Assembly (NCBI GenBank): GCA_018340375.1
Contig: JAFFJZ010000007.1
Span: forward strand, 21,922,001 to 21,986,000
Origin: Gonatopus flavifemur
Lineage: Eukaryota; Arthropoda; Insecta; Hymenoptera; Dryinidae
DNA: 64,000 nucleotides
Reading direction: 5' to 3'
In this document: one piece after another, positions 47,056 to 57,864 of the stretch
Position numbering within the stretch: the stretch's first letter is position 1
How the letters are laid out: each line of letters starts with the position of its first letter
The notes under the pieces: generated by a model
Databases searched by the model: none
Told to the model about the DNA's origin: nothing
What the model saw: the letters and a program-made list of their open reading frames with translations, nothing else
Translations under genes and position numbers: made by a program

Positions 47056-48426
47056 TCTGCCGTACCAGGCAAGAAAGTTGTCAACTCCAAATCTGCTCGA
47101 ATAGAGAAAACCGAGAAAAACTATTCCACATTATAATCGTATGATGTAATTAATATTTCAAGATTATCAAAACGGTTCTGGGGTAAATAAGGGGTGCTCT
47201 TTTCAATTATTTAAAAAAAAATCGATATTTTTGATAACAACCAATGAAAAAATGAGTTAAGGTTTTCCGTTGGGCAGAAACACTGACCAAAAGAACCATA
47301 ACTCGGGTTACGGTCTTTTTCCGTGTAACAGCTCTCGAACATTATGCTTTGATCGTTTGCTTTACAAGTTAAGAAACATGTCAACTCAGTATCCGTGCAG
47401 CGACGTTTACAAACATCAGTATATAATCAGCTATGCATAACATGAGCATAGTTTAAGATTTGATTACCAAATCTATGGATTGGATATCTCAAAAATTGAC
47501 ATTTTTCTCACGTGAAATAATAATATTGGTAGAAAAAAAGGATTTACTTTTGATTGCAGAAATTTTTAGGTTTTCAATCGAGTACAAACTTTGTTCATAC
47601 TGTGTGACATGCAATGGAAAGATATTTTTCCAATATACAGTTCGCTCTCCGAAGAGTGCCGCTAACTTCTTTTTCACTCCATCAGGGAAAGACATTTGAG
47701 GAAGAAAGAGGTTCGCGGCACTATTCAGAGAGCAGATTTTAATGATGATTCGTTGTACTTACTCCTTTCGAATTCATGCTGCATATTCATTTATTTGATG
47801 TTTGATGTCAGAAAAACAAACCAATTCACGCGAGGTAACTACACTCGAGCAATTATATAAGAGTCCCAATCCTCGATTCTCTAAATCATATTCCCGACAG
47901 AATGAAATGAAATTTTTGTCTCGTTTATGTTCACTTTTGACAATTCCCTTTACGTACACAATGATATCTTGAAGCGTCTATCACGAAGATTTCCGAATTG
48001 TGCCGAAGATATACAACCGGACTTACGGTTTTCTTCCCCAGTAAACTGGCTTCAGACACAAGCAATTTACAAGCCAAGAAAACCTTAACTCCGAAGAGAT
48101 TCTTTGAAATAGTACAAGAGGCTTGATCCTCACTGAATTTACTAAGCAAAAAGACCGTAACTCAAATTACAGTCTTTTCGCCTGGCAAAGTGGTGACGTA
48201 TTCGATCGTTTCTCTCATTTTTATGTGAGTTACGGCTTTTTTCTGATGATTGCTCGATTTTCACTCCGTTTTCAGAGAAGGAAAATGTTAATTATTTAAA
48301 AATTAAGAGCAATAACAGATTTCTGTAAACACAGTTAAATGCACCTTGATTCTCTGAATCGAATGATATAAAAAACTCATTTTCGACAAAAATTGAGTCA
48401 ACAACTTTTTTGCCTGGCACGGCAGA
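47056..48426. mobile_element. 1.4-kb TIR element, TCTGCCGT(A/G)CCAGGCAA ends
   Basis: Left TCTGCCGTACCAGGCAAGAA and right (reverse complement) TCTGCCGTGCCAGGCAAAAA are followed by AAGTTGT in both. GA flanks both sides. Inside, ACCGTAACTC and GAGTTACGG words recur (47296-47320, 48151-48170, 48227-48240). No transposase is seen; the short frames on both strands share no domain. Confidence 0.78.
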
Positions 48427-49352
48427 GATTCGAAACAAAGGTCATCTCGAAAAACTACCTTCGTCGAGATGAGAATGAATTTTTAAAGGAATCGTGAAGA
48501 TTCATCCACGTGTGTGGAAGATACTTCAATGATACTTATCGAAGATACGTGCATAAAACGAGATTGTTGACACGGTAGAGTGAACGTCGTGTCTCAAAAT
48601 TATATACTGATGAGAACAAAACTTGGAACTATATTCGAACCGGTGTACATTTTTTATATATAATATTTGATATAATATTCGACGTTGAAGGTTGGTTTGA
48701 ATTACTTTTTAAAATGATGCACATTGAAACTATATCGACAATCATGGTCATTACGAACAAATGAAAATTTTTGTTCTCATTTGTCGTCCAAAGTGAAAGC
48801 CTTGTATCAATATCGTGTGGTCGTTGGAACATCCCAAACACATTCAGTTGACATTCTTTGTAATCAAACTATCTCCACAACACCATGCATGTTGCATTTG
48901 AATAGACTGAATTCCAATGGTCGTTTAACGGATGCAATGAATTACAATTCCGATATACGACACCTTGTACTACTCGATCAGGTTTAATCAAGCATGCTCT
49001 GAACGTAATTTGTATTCTATCAGATTGTCATCAATCGGTGATGAAACACATTGTTACTCATTCCTCATTGAGGTATATACATTTTTGCTCCATCCTGTAT
49101 GATAACAACAATCATTCCAAAGAGAACAAAGACTGATGACTGCATGAATGAATTGTGAATATGTCCGACATTTGATTCATCTACGTGGAAAATAATTCAA
49201 TCAATAGAGTTGTTTCTGGAACACCACGGGAAGAAAGCAATTTTAATTTGGATTATTGGCTGATTCGAAAGTGTAGGTCAGAAAAATTATTAGATGTTGG
49301 ATAGAATTTACTTGCTTTGCTTTTTTTTCACCTTATACCCTGGTAGAAATTA
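48427..49352. other. No supported gene
   Basis: No recognisable coding sequence or repeat; AT-rich. Confidence 0.45.
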
Positions 49353-49530
49353 CAGGTTGGTTGAAAAGTTTTGAAAGCGACACCTATCAACCAGTACAGG
49401 AATCAAAATTTATACGCAATTTTTACATTTCATCCTTCATTTGAACACACACACAATTTTATTCCGATCCGTCAATTCATTCTTTGTTTACAAGCCATTC
49501 GAAGTTGACGTGTCAGTGTATTTTGTGAAA

Positions 49531-50560
49531 ATGGAAAAATCCGAATATCGCGCAGTGATAAAATTCTTTGTTTTGGAAGGTTTATCAGCAACAGGAATTC
49601 ATACCAAAATGAAGAAAGTGTTGAAGGAATCTGCTCCTTCATTTCCAACTGTACATCGATGGGTTTTAGAGTTTAAACGTGGTCGTACAAGCGTTGAAGA
49701 TCAATCACGTAGTGGACGTCCAAAAAGTGCAACGAAATCAGACATCATTGAGTAAGTCTATGATATTGTTTGTAAAGATCCGAGTCTGACTGAGCGTGAA
49801 ATTGCTGATACCATAGGCATCTCGGATGAACGAGTACTCCATATTCTACACGAACAATTACATATAAAAAAGCTTTTTGGAAAGTTAGTGCCGCATTCGT
49901 TGACAATTCAACAAAAACTGAATCGAAAACAAATTTCTCAGCGTAATTTGGTGCGTTTTGAGCAGAATGAGACCGATTTTCTGCGTCGTTTCGTAACTGT
50001 GGACGAGACTTGGATCTACCATCATGATCCTAAACTGAAACAAGAACGTTCACAGTGGACTGAAGCTAGTTGTTCAGCTCCAAAACGGGTGAAGTCAGAA
50101 CGATCGGCAAAAAAGGTTTTAGCATCGGTTTTTTGGGACGCAAAAAGGGTTTTGTTAATTGATTATCTCGGAAAAGGTAAAAGAATTAACTCTGAATATT
50201 ATTGCAACCTTTTGGACCAGTTGGATGGAAGAATTCGTGAAAAAAGATCCGGTTTACGGAAGAAAAAAATCATTTTTCATCAAGACAATGCACGTGTTCA
50301 CACAAGTGTTCTGGCGATGACTAAACTGAACGAATTGAAGTACGAATTGCTTGAACACCCACCGTATTCACCAGATTTGGCCCCCTCCGACTATTACCTC
50401 TTCAGAAATTTGAAACAATTCATTCGTGGAAAGCGTTTTTCGTCGGATGAAGAAGTTATTGCAGCTGTGGAACAATATTTTGCGGAGCTTCCGGAAAATC
50501 ATTACAGAGATGGTATAAAATTATTGGAGGATCGTTGGAATAAGTGTGTTGAAAGAGTTT
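49531..50560 (+). pseudogene. mariner transposase with one nonsense codon and lost C-terminus
   Basis: Begins MEKSEYRAVIKFFVLEGLSA with the two helix-turn-helix motifs (KESAPSFPTVHRWVLEFKRG, then the REIADTIGISDERV region). A TAA at 49753-49755 interrupts the frame, which continues without shift. The catalytic D,D34D triad is present: TVDETW, HQDNAR and SPDLAPSDYY. After WNKCVER the family C-terminus is replaced by unrelated residues where the extra sequence begins. Non-functional as it stands. Confidence 0.93.
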
Positions 50561-51150
50561 TGCAGACCTCCAGATGTTTGGTTGAGAAAAAAGCGTCAGG
50601 TGCCAATTTATTAGTCTTGATTTTACAAATAATAATATATGGTACTAGTCCACGAGATGTAGTGTAGAACAATAATTGTCGTTTGTGCTCCCACCATTGT
50701 CTGAATGATAAGAGATTTATATAAAATCCCGCATATTCTATAGAACAGAATCGCGATTATCATTACATAGAGTACATACAAAATTGCATATGTAAAAGTT
50801 TACAATAAACATACCTCGGCGGGATGAGTGTGATGAATTTAAATAGAAAAAATATAATGGATCACTTCACATTAAAAGTATAATAATGTTTTTTTTTCAA
50901 TATTAAGTATAGAGAGACGATGTGATCCGAACGCTAGTCAATCGACAAGAGAGCGACTTTCGGTAGCCCGCGCATATGCTGAACCGAACGAATTATAATA
51001 TAGATCATATAATACTATTTACTGTCGCCCTGAGAATATGTACAGTCGAGGTGGTTCATATATAAGGAGAGCACGTATTTCAAATTGACACAAATATTCG
51101 TTACAGTGTTGGAGTTGAGGGAGACTAAATATTGAAAAAAAAAAATCATT
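50555..51150. other. Foreign sequence inside mariner 3
   Basis: About 0.6 kb that does not belong to mariner. It contains a TATA-like TTTATATAAAA near 50716, AATAAA near 50804, and another TATATAAGG near 51058. A solo LTR or another inserted regulatory sequence is possible, but no terminal dinucleotides or duplication could be defined, so the nature is open. Confidence 0.4.
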
Positions 51151-51393
51151 TCATCAAAAAATACACATTCTTTCATTTTTACTTTCAAAACTTCTCAACC
51201 AACCTGTATGATTGTGAATTAGATGGGCCTCAGCTAGTTTTCCCAGAGGTTAGGTTGGTTTCTAGCTAGTTTTGTAACGCACTTCCTAGCCTGTGCCCAT
51301 CCAGATGTTCCAGGGAATTGCTAGAATGTTGTTCAAATTGATAATTAGAAATGTGAAATCATGTGTTCTCTGTGAAAGCACACCTATGAATGA

Positions 51394-51574
51394 CCCGAGT
51401 AAAAATTTTCATTTCGGGTTCGCTAAACAGGACTGGTGCGGGCGTGTTGCATTTTTCTGCGGTACTGTTGCGGATGTGATGTGCCCGCACTGAATCTGCA
51501 ACAGTACCGCACAAAAATGCAACACGTCTGCACCAGTCCCGTTTGGCGAACTGAAATTATCATTTTTACTCGGG
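51394..51574. mobile_element. CCC-end palindromic MITE
   Basis: Ends CCCGAGTAAAAAT are inverted repeats; nearly the whole 181 bp folds back (GGACTGGTGC, GTGTTGCATTTTT, GCGGTACTGTTGC in both arms). GA flanks both sides (51392-51393, 51575-51576), a 2-bp non-TA duplication. Confidence 0.9.
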
Positions 51575-52015
51575 GAGGTAACAATGTATTTTGACATGTA
51601 ATCTCCAGTTGCTTTCAAATTTATTTCCATCAAATAATCCCGAGTGACAAATTGAAACGTTGGGACTTTCTTTTATTCCTCTACCTTTGTTAATGGACTA
51701 TCAATGTTACTGTATGATCAGTTGACGCATGAAAAATCCATATAAACAGACTAAACGTTTGTGCACTGAAGCCAAATTGGTTGAAATGTGTTATCCAGTG
51801 CCCCCACGTGGTTCCCATCTAGTACGTAGATGGTAAATGGGACGCCCAGACAAATTTCTGCTAGGTTAATTTTTCGAGATTGTCGAAATAATCCATATAA
51901 ATGGACGAAAATGGGATCGATTTTTCATGTGCATACATTATATTCTCATAATTGCAAGTGGTTTGGATTATTCTTACTGACAATTTTGAGATAATCGAAC
52001 AACGATTCTAATCAT
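51575..52015. other. No supported feature
   Basis: Spacer without recognisable structure. Confidence 0.5.
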
Positions 52016-52382
52016 TCCAGGAAAAAATCATTAGATCTATTCAGATCTAAATAGATCTGAGTAGATCTGATTTTTGGTCAGATCTGGTTCAAAAGATCAG
52101 ATTAGATCTGTTCCGATCTCAGTAGATCTGATCAGATCTTGGCACATCTGGTTAGATCTGAGTAGATCTCGTTAGATCTGAATTGAATATTAGATTAAAT
52201 CTCAATGAGCAATTGGTGGTTCAATTGTCAGAAATTTTGTGATATCTGTCTGTATATGAATTTGATTTTGCACATATATTGTGACAAACACAAGCCAAAA
52301 TCGCAGTTTTTCAGATCTTAATAGATCTGTTTAGATCTGACCAAAATTTAGATCTGGTCAGATCTGATCATTTTTCCCCGGG
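52016..52382. mobile_element. CCC-type element built of AGATCT words
   Basis: Ends TCCAGGAAAAAATCAT and CCCGGGGAAAAATGAT (reverse complement), flanked by AT (52014-52015, 52383-52384). AGATCT occurs 16 times, eleven in the left arm and five in the right, often as AGATCTGATC. The middle (about 52200-52300) lacks the word. The terminus is close to that of the CATATATG element at 3501-4200, yet the internal word is entirely different. Confidence 0.87.
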
Positions 52383-52755
52383 ATATGAATTCTTTATCAA
52401 TTATCTGATGCATCGAATCTTTTACTTTTCGAATGTTACCGAAGATCCCTGCTTTATTCCGTCTGAAGCTTTCCGTTCGTGCCGTGTGAAAGGTTATATG
52501 GAAGATCCCATACATAAAGCGTTGATTTACTATTGCGGGAAAACGTCGAACAAAAAAGCTCCCACCTATTTGCCTCTCTAGAATTTTACAGGTACTGAGA
52601 AATCTTTCAAAATATTGTGTTAAAATCTTTTTCAAAGTACAATCGAGGAATATTGGCATAGTAGCATCAAATGTCAAAGATGAAAGTAGATCCGTTTGAA
52701 TAAATACAATTTTCACTCTATCCTATCGATTGATTCATTCATTCGATTCAACACG
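52383..52755. other. No supported feature
   Basis: A minus-strand frame of 122 codons (52348-52716) overlaps the previous element and has no recognisable domain; not called. Confidence 0.4.
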
Positions 52756-52970
52756 TACCCATGTGGAAATTGAAACCTGGTCCCAGATTGGCGCAGTGCC
52801 GTTGCCGGAGTTACCAGCGCTGGAAAATATAAACAACCAGTTCAGGACCAGTTCATTTCACAGTACTGACCCGAAGTCGAAATGATAACAACGTTTTACA
52901 TAAGGCCCAGTACTGGGGATACAATATTGCCGGTACAGACAATATTCATGAGCCTGTATTGCCACAACTA
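52756..52970. repeat. Fragment of the CCAGTACTGG family
   Basis: Begins with the family end CCCATGTGGAAATTG after TA and contains CCAGCGCTGG, CAGTACTGAC and CCCAGTACTGGGG. The opposite terminus is missing, so it is truncated or a shorter derivative of the 6936-8257 element. Confidence 0.7.
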
Positions 52971-53239
52971 TTTTTGATGATCCGATTGTTCTGATATATC
53001 TGGTTCAGGAATGATTCTATTGTTGGATATATATCGGGTTGATTAAAGAAACAGACGACATGACACAAAAATAAATCAAATAACTGTTTTTATGGTTCGG
53101 AACAGAACTTAGATATCATTTCGGATGATCGTATTTGAAATTCAATGTAAAATAAATATGGGTGAGAATGTAATAAAAGTAATTTTCTCGTTCATATTCA
53201 TCAGGATTCAAAATTCAACTGTTTCTATTTGTTTTTATG
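52971..53239. other. No supported feature
   Basis: AT-rich spacer. Confidence 0.5.
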
Positions 53240-53834
53240 CCCGTACGAGAATATGTTGCTGAAATAACCATGAATAATTTCTGAAAAACATCGCATTTTC
53301 TCTGGAGAAATCTGACAAACTCTGAAAATTTCTGAAATTTTGATGAAAAATCTAATATTTTTGGAATATCTTGTACGGACATTTTTCAGACTTTTTCCAG
53401 AGCTTTTCAGAGTTTTCCACTTTTTTCTTCAGACGAATAGAAACGAAATTACACTTTGAAAAAATTCTGACAACACTCGGAGGAATTTGTAACATTTTTC
53501 TGATTATTGAGACAGATTCTTTTATTTTCGAGCACTCTTTCACATATGATATTTGAATATAGAATACAAATGCATTTATATAATTTTGAAAATTTTCAAT
53601 AGTCAGCACTATTTCAGAGTTTTGTTAGAATTTTTCCAGAATACAATTTCGTTTCTATTTGTCTGGAAAAAAGACCTGAAAAACTCTGGAAAGTTCTGAA
53701 AAAAGTTTGAAAAAAGTCCGTACAGAATGTTCCAAAAATATTAGATTTTCCATCAAAATTTCATAAATTCTCGGAGTTTGTCAGAATTTTTCCAGAAATC
53801 ACATGGTTATTTCAGCGAAATATTTCCGTACGGG
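53240..53834. mobile_element. CCC-end palindromic MITE, CCCGTACG ends
   Basis: Ends CCCGTACGAGAATAT and CCCGTACGGAAATAT (reverse complement); both arms continue with GCTGAAATAACCATG and, further in, AAATCTAATATTTTTGGAA and TGTACGGAC. TCTGAAAA/TTTTCAGA words are frequent. The 2-bp flanks (TG, CA) do not match. It ends 10 bp before the next element. Confidence 0.87.
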
Positions 53835-54184
53835 CAGTGTCCAACCCTGGTGGAAAAATTTCGTTGAATTTTGTTGAATTTCGTTTACTTCTCGTACGCT
53901 CGGTTTTCATTGACACAGAGAAAAAAACTAGCAATAATACTGCTGAATTGACAATAAAATATTGTTATATATCAACCCACAATAAATATCGTAAAAATAT
54001 GACCGTCATTATTGCTAAACTGGCAACAATATTATATTGTCAACATCATTAACAATTCGAATATATTCAGTTTTGCAATATCATGTGGTTTAAATATTAT
54101 TTTTGACCGAGGAAGAAAATTTCTCATTCGAATTTATACCTACAAACATTTTATTACGATGTTGGTTCCGATTGTAGGTTCCGA

Positions 54185-54300
54185 TGTTGGGAAGTTGCTT
54201 TAGCGAGATTCGAACCCGGGTCCTCCGAGTGGGAAACAAAGCATTTATCTCATCAGCTGATCTCTGAGAGGACAACTGAGTACTCGAATTGCCATTTATG
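54185..54300 (-). mobile_element. tRNA-derived SINE head
   Basis: On the minus strand CAGCTGATGAGATAAATGC (A-box region) is followed by CCACTCGGAGGACCCGGG and the B-box GGTTCGAATC. This is the internal polymerase III promoter of a tRNA-derived SINE and aligns with the plus-strand segment at 7701-7785. The downstream boundary is not defined. Confidence 0.7.
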
Positions 54301-54569
54301 GTAATCCTCGACTTTGTTCAGAGTTAACGATGTAAATATATTCAAGACGAACATAAAATTGTGCACTTTGAATAAATTCCCGAGTCGACAAATTTGGACG
54401 GTTTTGTCCTTTTATTTCATTTTTAGACTGATCTTGGAGATCAGTCTCTAGGCGGACAAAAACAATACTTTTTCAAGATTTTAGTCTGAAATTTTCCTTC
54501 AGGGAGTAAAAGTGATTGAGGACAAATTCAGACTAAAATCTTAAGAAAGTACTGTTTTTGTCCGCATTA

Positions 54570-54925
54570 CCCTGTTACAAAAATCCAGCTGGGATTCCAC
54601 GTGGGTTCCAGATCCGAAATTTACCTGCGTTGCCAGCTAAGATTCCACCTGGAATCAAGCATCCCAACTGGATTCCATGTGGGATTTCCAATTCCACCTG
54701 GGATCAGAAATTCCAACTGAAATCCCACGTTGGAGTTGAAATTCTACCTGGTATTCCACCTGGAAATAGGATTCCCAGCTAAGATTCCATCTGGAAATGA
54801 GGAATCCCAGCTGGAAACGCAGGTAAATTTCGGAGCTGGAATCCACGTCGAATCCCAGCTGGAAACGCAGGTAAATTTCGGAGCTGGAATCCACGTCGAA
54901 TCCCAGCTGGATTTTCGTGACAGGG
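54570..54925. mobile_element. Innermost element of the nest, built of CCAGCTGG words
   Basis: Ends CCCTGTTACAAAAATCCAGC and CCCTGTCACGAAAATCCAGC (reverse complement), flanked by TA (54568-54569, 54926-54927). CCAGCTGG occurs four times, mostly as CCAGCTGGGATTC or CCCAGCTGGAAAC, with many CCACCTGG variants. It has a 48-bp tandem repeat near its right end. Open frames on both strands result from the repeats. Confidence 0.9.
54806..54910 (+). repeat. 48-bp tandem repeat, two units
   Basis: The unit starting CCCAGCTGGAAACGCAGG at 54806 repeats at 54854 with no change by eye, and a third start (CCCAGCTGG) follows at 54902. The high identity indicates a recent duplication. Confidence 0.93.
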
Positions 54926-55724
54926 TAATCAACCATCAGGACAAAATCAGTCTAAAAATGAAACAAGAGGACAAAAACGGTTCAAATTTTTCGATTCGGG
55001 AATGAATTAGGATTTGAACCACAGGAATTTTTTCACAAACGAATGAAACTCGTCAAATTTGTAAGTTAAACTCATGTAAGGTTTGTCAATCAATCAGGAA
55101 TTGGGATTGATTTTTATGTGTGTGAATTCAAAGAACTTCATCGAAGAAGGGTTTGCAGAAGAATGTATATCACTTGGATGTCATTTTTAACTGTCTCCTG
55201 AAGTGGATCCAATAGGTTTGCAGGGGAATAATTATACCGCTTTCCATGTTCAGAATTTATAGCTGTTTTGACAATAAACGAATTTTGTTGTTAATTCTGT
55301 GATACTTATTGTTGTCGCTGCTTGATATTATTTTGTCAAATCAACAATATTTATTGTCAATTGGAATGGCAACTCATATTGTCATTTTAACCAGTGATTT
55401 TCAGCGATACAATTCTTGTTAACGAAACAATCTGCTGTTGCTGTAAGAACAACAAATTATTGTATAACCAGCAATAAAATGTTGACAATTCTTGTATTGT
55501 TGGTTCTACCACACATATTTTTTCCGTGGAAAATTCAAGCAAAAGTAAAAAAAAATCCTCAAACTTCAACAAACTTCAATGGAAGTCAACAAAATTCAGT
55601 AAAAGTTACTGAATTTTGCGCACAATTATTGAATGTCATCGAAATTTTGTTGAATTTTGCTAATTTTCATTGAAAACCGAGTGAAAGAAATTCAACAAAA
55701 TTCAACGAAATTTTTCCAACAGGG

Positions 55725-55857
55725 AAAGGTTGAAGATCTCATCGTAAGTGAAAAATTTGGATGAATTGAATGACTTCGGACCAAAACTATTCGAGAGATT
55801 TGTTGTTCGGAATGAATATGAATTGTTGGTTGAACACTCTCATGACTTAGACTAATC
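55725..55857. other. Short spacer
   Basis: No feature recognised between the nested cluster and the next repeat fragment. Confidence 0.5.
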
Positions 55858-56078
55858 AGATCGGTGTGATGGGTTCGCTATAGTTGATTCAGTATCGCAA
55901 CGAATCTGGCCATTTTGAAGACCCAGTGTTGTGTGATGTCTGTCAGATACATGGCACCGATCGAGAATAGCGATTGTACAGTGACGGCTCAATTGTTTTT
56001 GCCAGAGTCTGGCAAATAACTCGCCGCCAGCATTGGATCGCTTCTCCATTCCCGGAAATGGGAAATTACCCACATGGG
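55858..56078. repeat. Fragment related to the CCAGTACTGG family
   Basis: The right edge reads CCCACATGGG next to TA, an end like CCCATGTGG, and the interior has GCCAGAGTCTGGC and CGCCAGCATTGG-type words. The left end is not clear, so this is a diverged or truncated member. Confidence 0.45.
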
Positions 56079-57864
56079 TAGATTCATCTCGTGATTATTC
56101 TTTCAATTCTATTCTTTGAATGTGTTGAAAAACCGGAAATTTCCTGTCGATCTATAGAAGGAATGCTGACCAATTAAAAATTATTATATACTTTTATATG
56201 AAATTTATTCCTTCACAGAAGTAGGAAAATTCATATGATTTGCGTGTCAAAAAAACCTGAATCGTTTCACAATGTGATTACGTTTTATATCGAGAGATTT
56301 TCTACAATTCTCAAGCGAGTTATGAATTCCCTTATAGATTTGTTTGATTCATAAGAAACTTGATCTTCAAAAACATCGAATATCGTGGGTATGAAGAATT
56401 AAAATATTTGATGAAAGATTTCATCAAAATTATATGAAATTTGTATCAAACTAATATTCTCCTCCTATCAGATTCACATACCATTTCACAGAATACCACA
56501 ACTCTTCAACAATCATCGCATCATAATTCTCAAACACGAATTCGATCATTATTCTCCTCTTTTTCTTCCTGATGTGCTTTTCAATCATATCGCTTCCATT
56601 ACGGAGAGAAAAAAGTACGTTGAATACTTGATAGCAAGACGAACTACAAACAAGTTGCGAAACAGTTAGCATTCCTCGAAGCTATAATTAAACTTAATTC
56701 CAGGTGAACTATGGTACTTCTGTTTCACTGTCGAGAACATTATCACCATATCTTTTTATTCACAGTGTTGCCATTATACAACAGAGTTTCCAAGTCATTT
56801 TCTCATCAAACTTCTTCTTGAGCTCATCGCCATCGGATATTATCTGGAGTCAAATAGATTACACGGTGGAAAAAAGTTTTTCTTCCCATTTCATCATTCA
56901 CGTATAGGAATCTAATTGATTTCTAACAGTGTGTAAATTCAGTTGTTTCTACTTACAAAAAGATTCACATAATGATGTTTCGGAATATTATTACGATATT
57001 ACTGAGACATTTGTGATATTTCAGCAATATTCCGAGACATTACTGACTTATATAACAATCTTCAGGCTCCATCAATGCCGGCGATAGAATATAGCTGGAC
57101 AATATAGGTAGAGGCCAGGTTGGTTGATAATGGTCTGAATATTGTATCGATATGAGCGGTTAATGAATCAACTTTGTTGATTCATCATTGATCATGAGCT
57201 GTGCCATTCCTGGGCCATCCTTCAACCAATACGGCCTGAAAAAAAACTTATTTCACTCGAGAGTCTCCAGGGCATGATGAGGTACCGATCCAAACACGAA
57301 GCAACCTTTGATGACAAAGGATTCTCATTTGGTACCAAGCATGGGTGGTGGTAGCTGGACCCACCTTGGGCAATAGTTTTGAGCGATAGCTCGGCCCAGG
57401 GTGGAGCTTCCTTTTCAAGCAGCAAATTGCAATAACTCTCACCAATTTTCTGATTGTTTCTTGCAAGTGGCAAACCAAGCATTCAATGAATATATGAGTC
57501 CCCTCTGAAGATTCCATGGCAGGAAAAATACTTCATCTGTTTCAGGATGAGCCTATTTCAATGCCAAGACTATCGGATTTGCCTTATTCGTCAGTTTAAA
57601 CTGATCAGAAGAATTTTATGTAGAACTTTTCGGTGTTCTCTAACATTTATTTCTTTCATATCTGAATTATAGAAACGATGATTTATTTCATTTCCAACAG
57701 TAGAGAAGAATAAAAGTGACTGTTGGCATGAAATGGACGTAGCACTTTCGCAAGTTCTAACAGCGTTGGCTCGTCCCTGACGAACAAATTTTTTTATGAC
57801 TCGCTATTGATGGCATATGCTATTCTAGTCCTTTCCCCGGTGTTGGGTCTTGATTATAGAAACT
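56079..57864. other. No confident gene
   Basis: A minus-strand frame at 57222-57482 (LGLPLARNNQKIGESYCNLL and onward) has ordinary protein-like composition but no recognised family, and no splice sites decide its limits. Otherwise AT-rich without repeats. Confidence 0.35.

Larger units (their letters stand above)
49353..51206 (+). mobile_element. mariner 3 (irritans/mellifera-like), enlarged copy
   Basis: Ends CAGGTTGGTTGAAAAGTTTT and CAGGTTGGTTGAGAAGTTTT (reverse complement), flanked by TA (49351-49352, 51207-51208). At 1854 bp it is about 0.55 kb longer than normal; the extra sequence lies between the end of the transposase and the right terminus. Confidence 0.93.
54379..55000. mobile_element. 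Third level of the nest, CCCGA(G/A)TCGA ends
   Basis: Left ATTCCCGAGTCGACAAATTT and right (reverse complement) ATTCCCGAATCGAAAAATTT match; the arms continue with GTTTTGTCC or TTTTTGTCC and CATTTTTAGACTGAT. An internal inverted pair (GCGGACAAAAAC...TTTTAGTCTGAA) spans 54454-54565. No target duplication was found. A fragment of the same family lies near 4345. Confidence 0.78.
53914..55528. mobile_element. Second level of the nest, CAC(A/G)GA-end element
   Basis: Ends CACAGAGAAAAAAACTAG and (reverse complement) CACGGAAAAAATATG, flanked by GA on both sides. Both arms carry TTGACAATA/TATTGTCAA and ACAACA-type words. It contains a SINE head and the two elements nested further in, so its own length is about 1 kb. 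The match between ends is short, so this level is less certain than the others. Confidence 0.65.
53845..55724. mobile_element. Outermost of a four-deep nest, CCCTG(G/T)TGGAAAAA ends
   Basis: Left CCCTGGTGGAAAAATTTCGT and right (reverse complement) CCCTGTTGGAAAAATTTCGT are followed by TGAATTTTGTTGAATTTC in both. AA flanks both ends. The left arm is cut after CGGTTTTCATTGA by the next element; the right arm shares CGGTTTTCAATGA. Confidence 0.85.

Noticed and set aside
52016..52382. Possible CRISPR-like array of AGATCT repeats
   Set aside because: Repeats are 6-10 bp, spacing is irregular, they lie in two inverted arms with a shared TIR and a 2-bp duplication; the context is eukaryotic.
54558..55005. 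Repetitive frames on both strands (IPSG/SWDST-type peptides)
   Set aside because: They translate the CCAGCTGG words and the 48-bp tandem repeat of a non-coding MITE.
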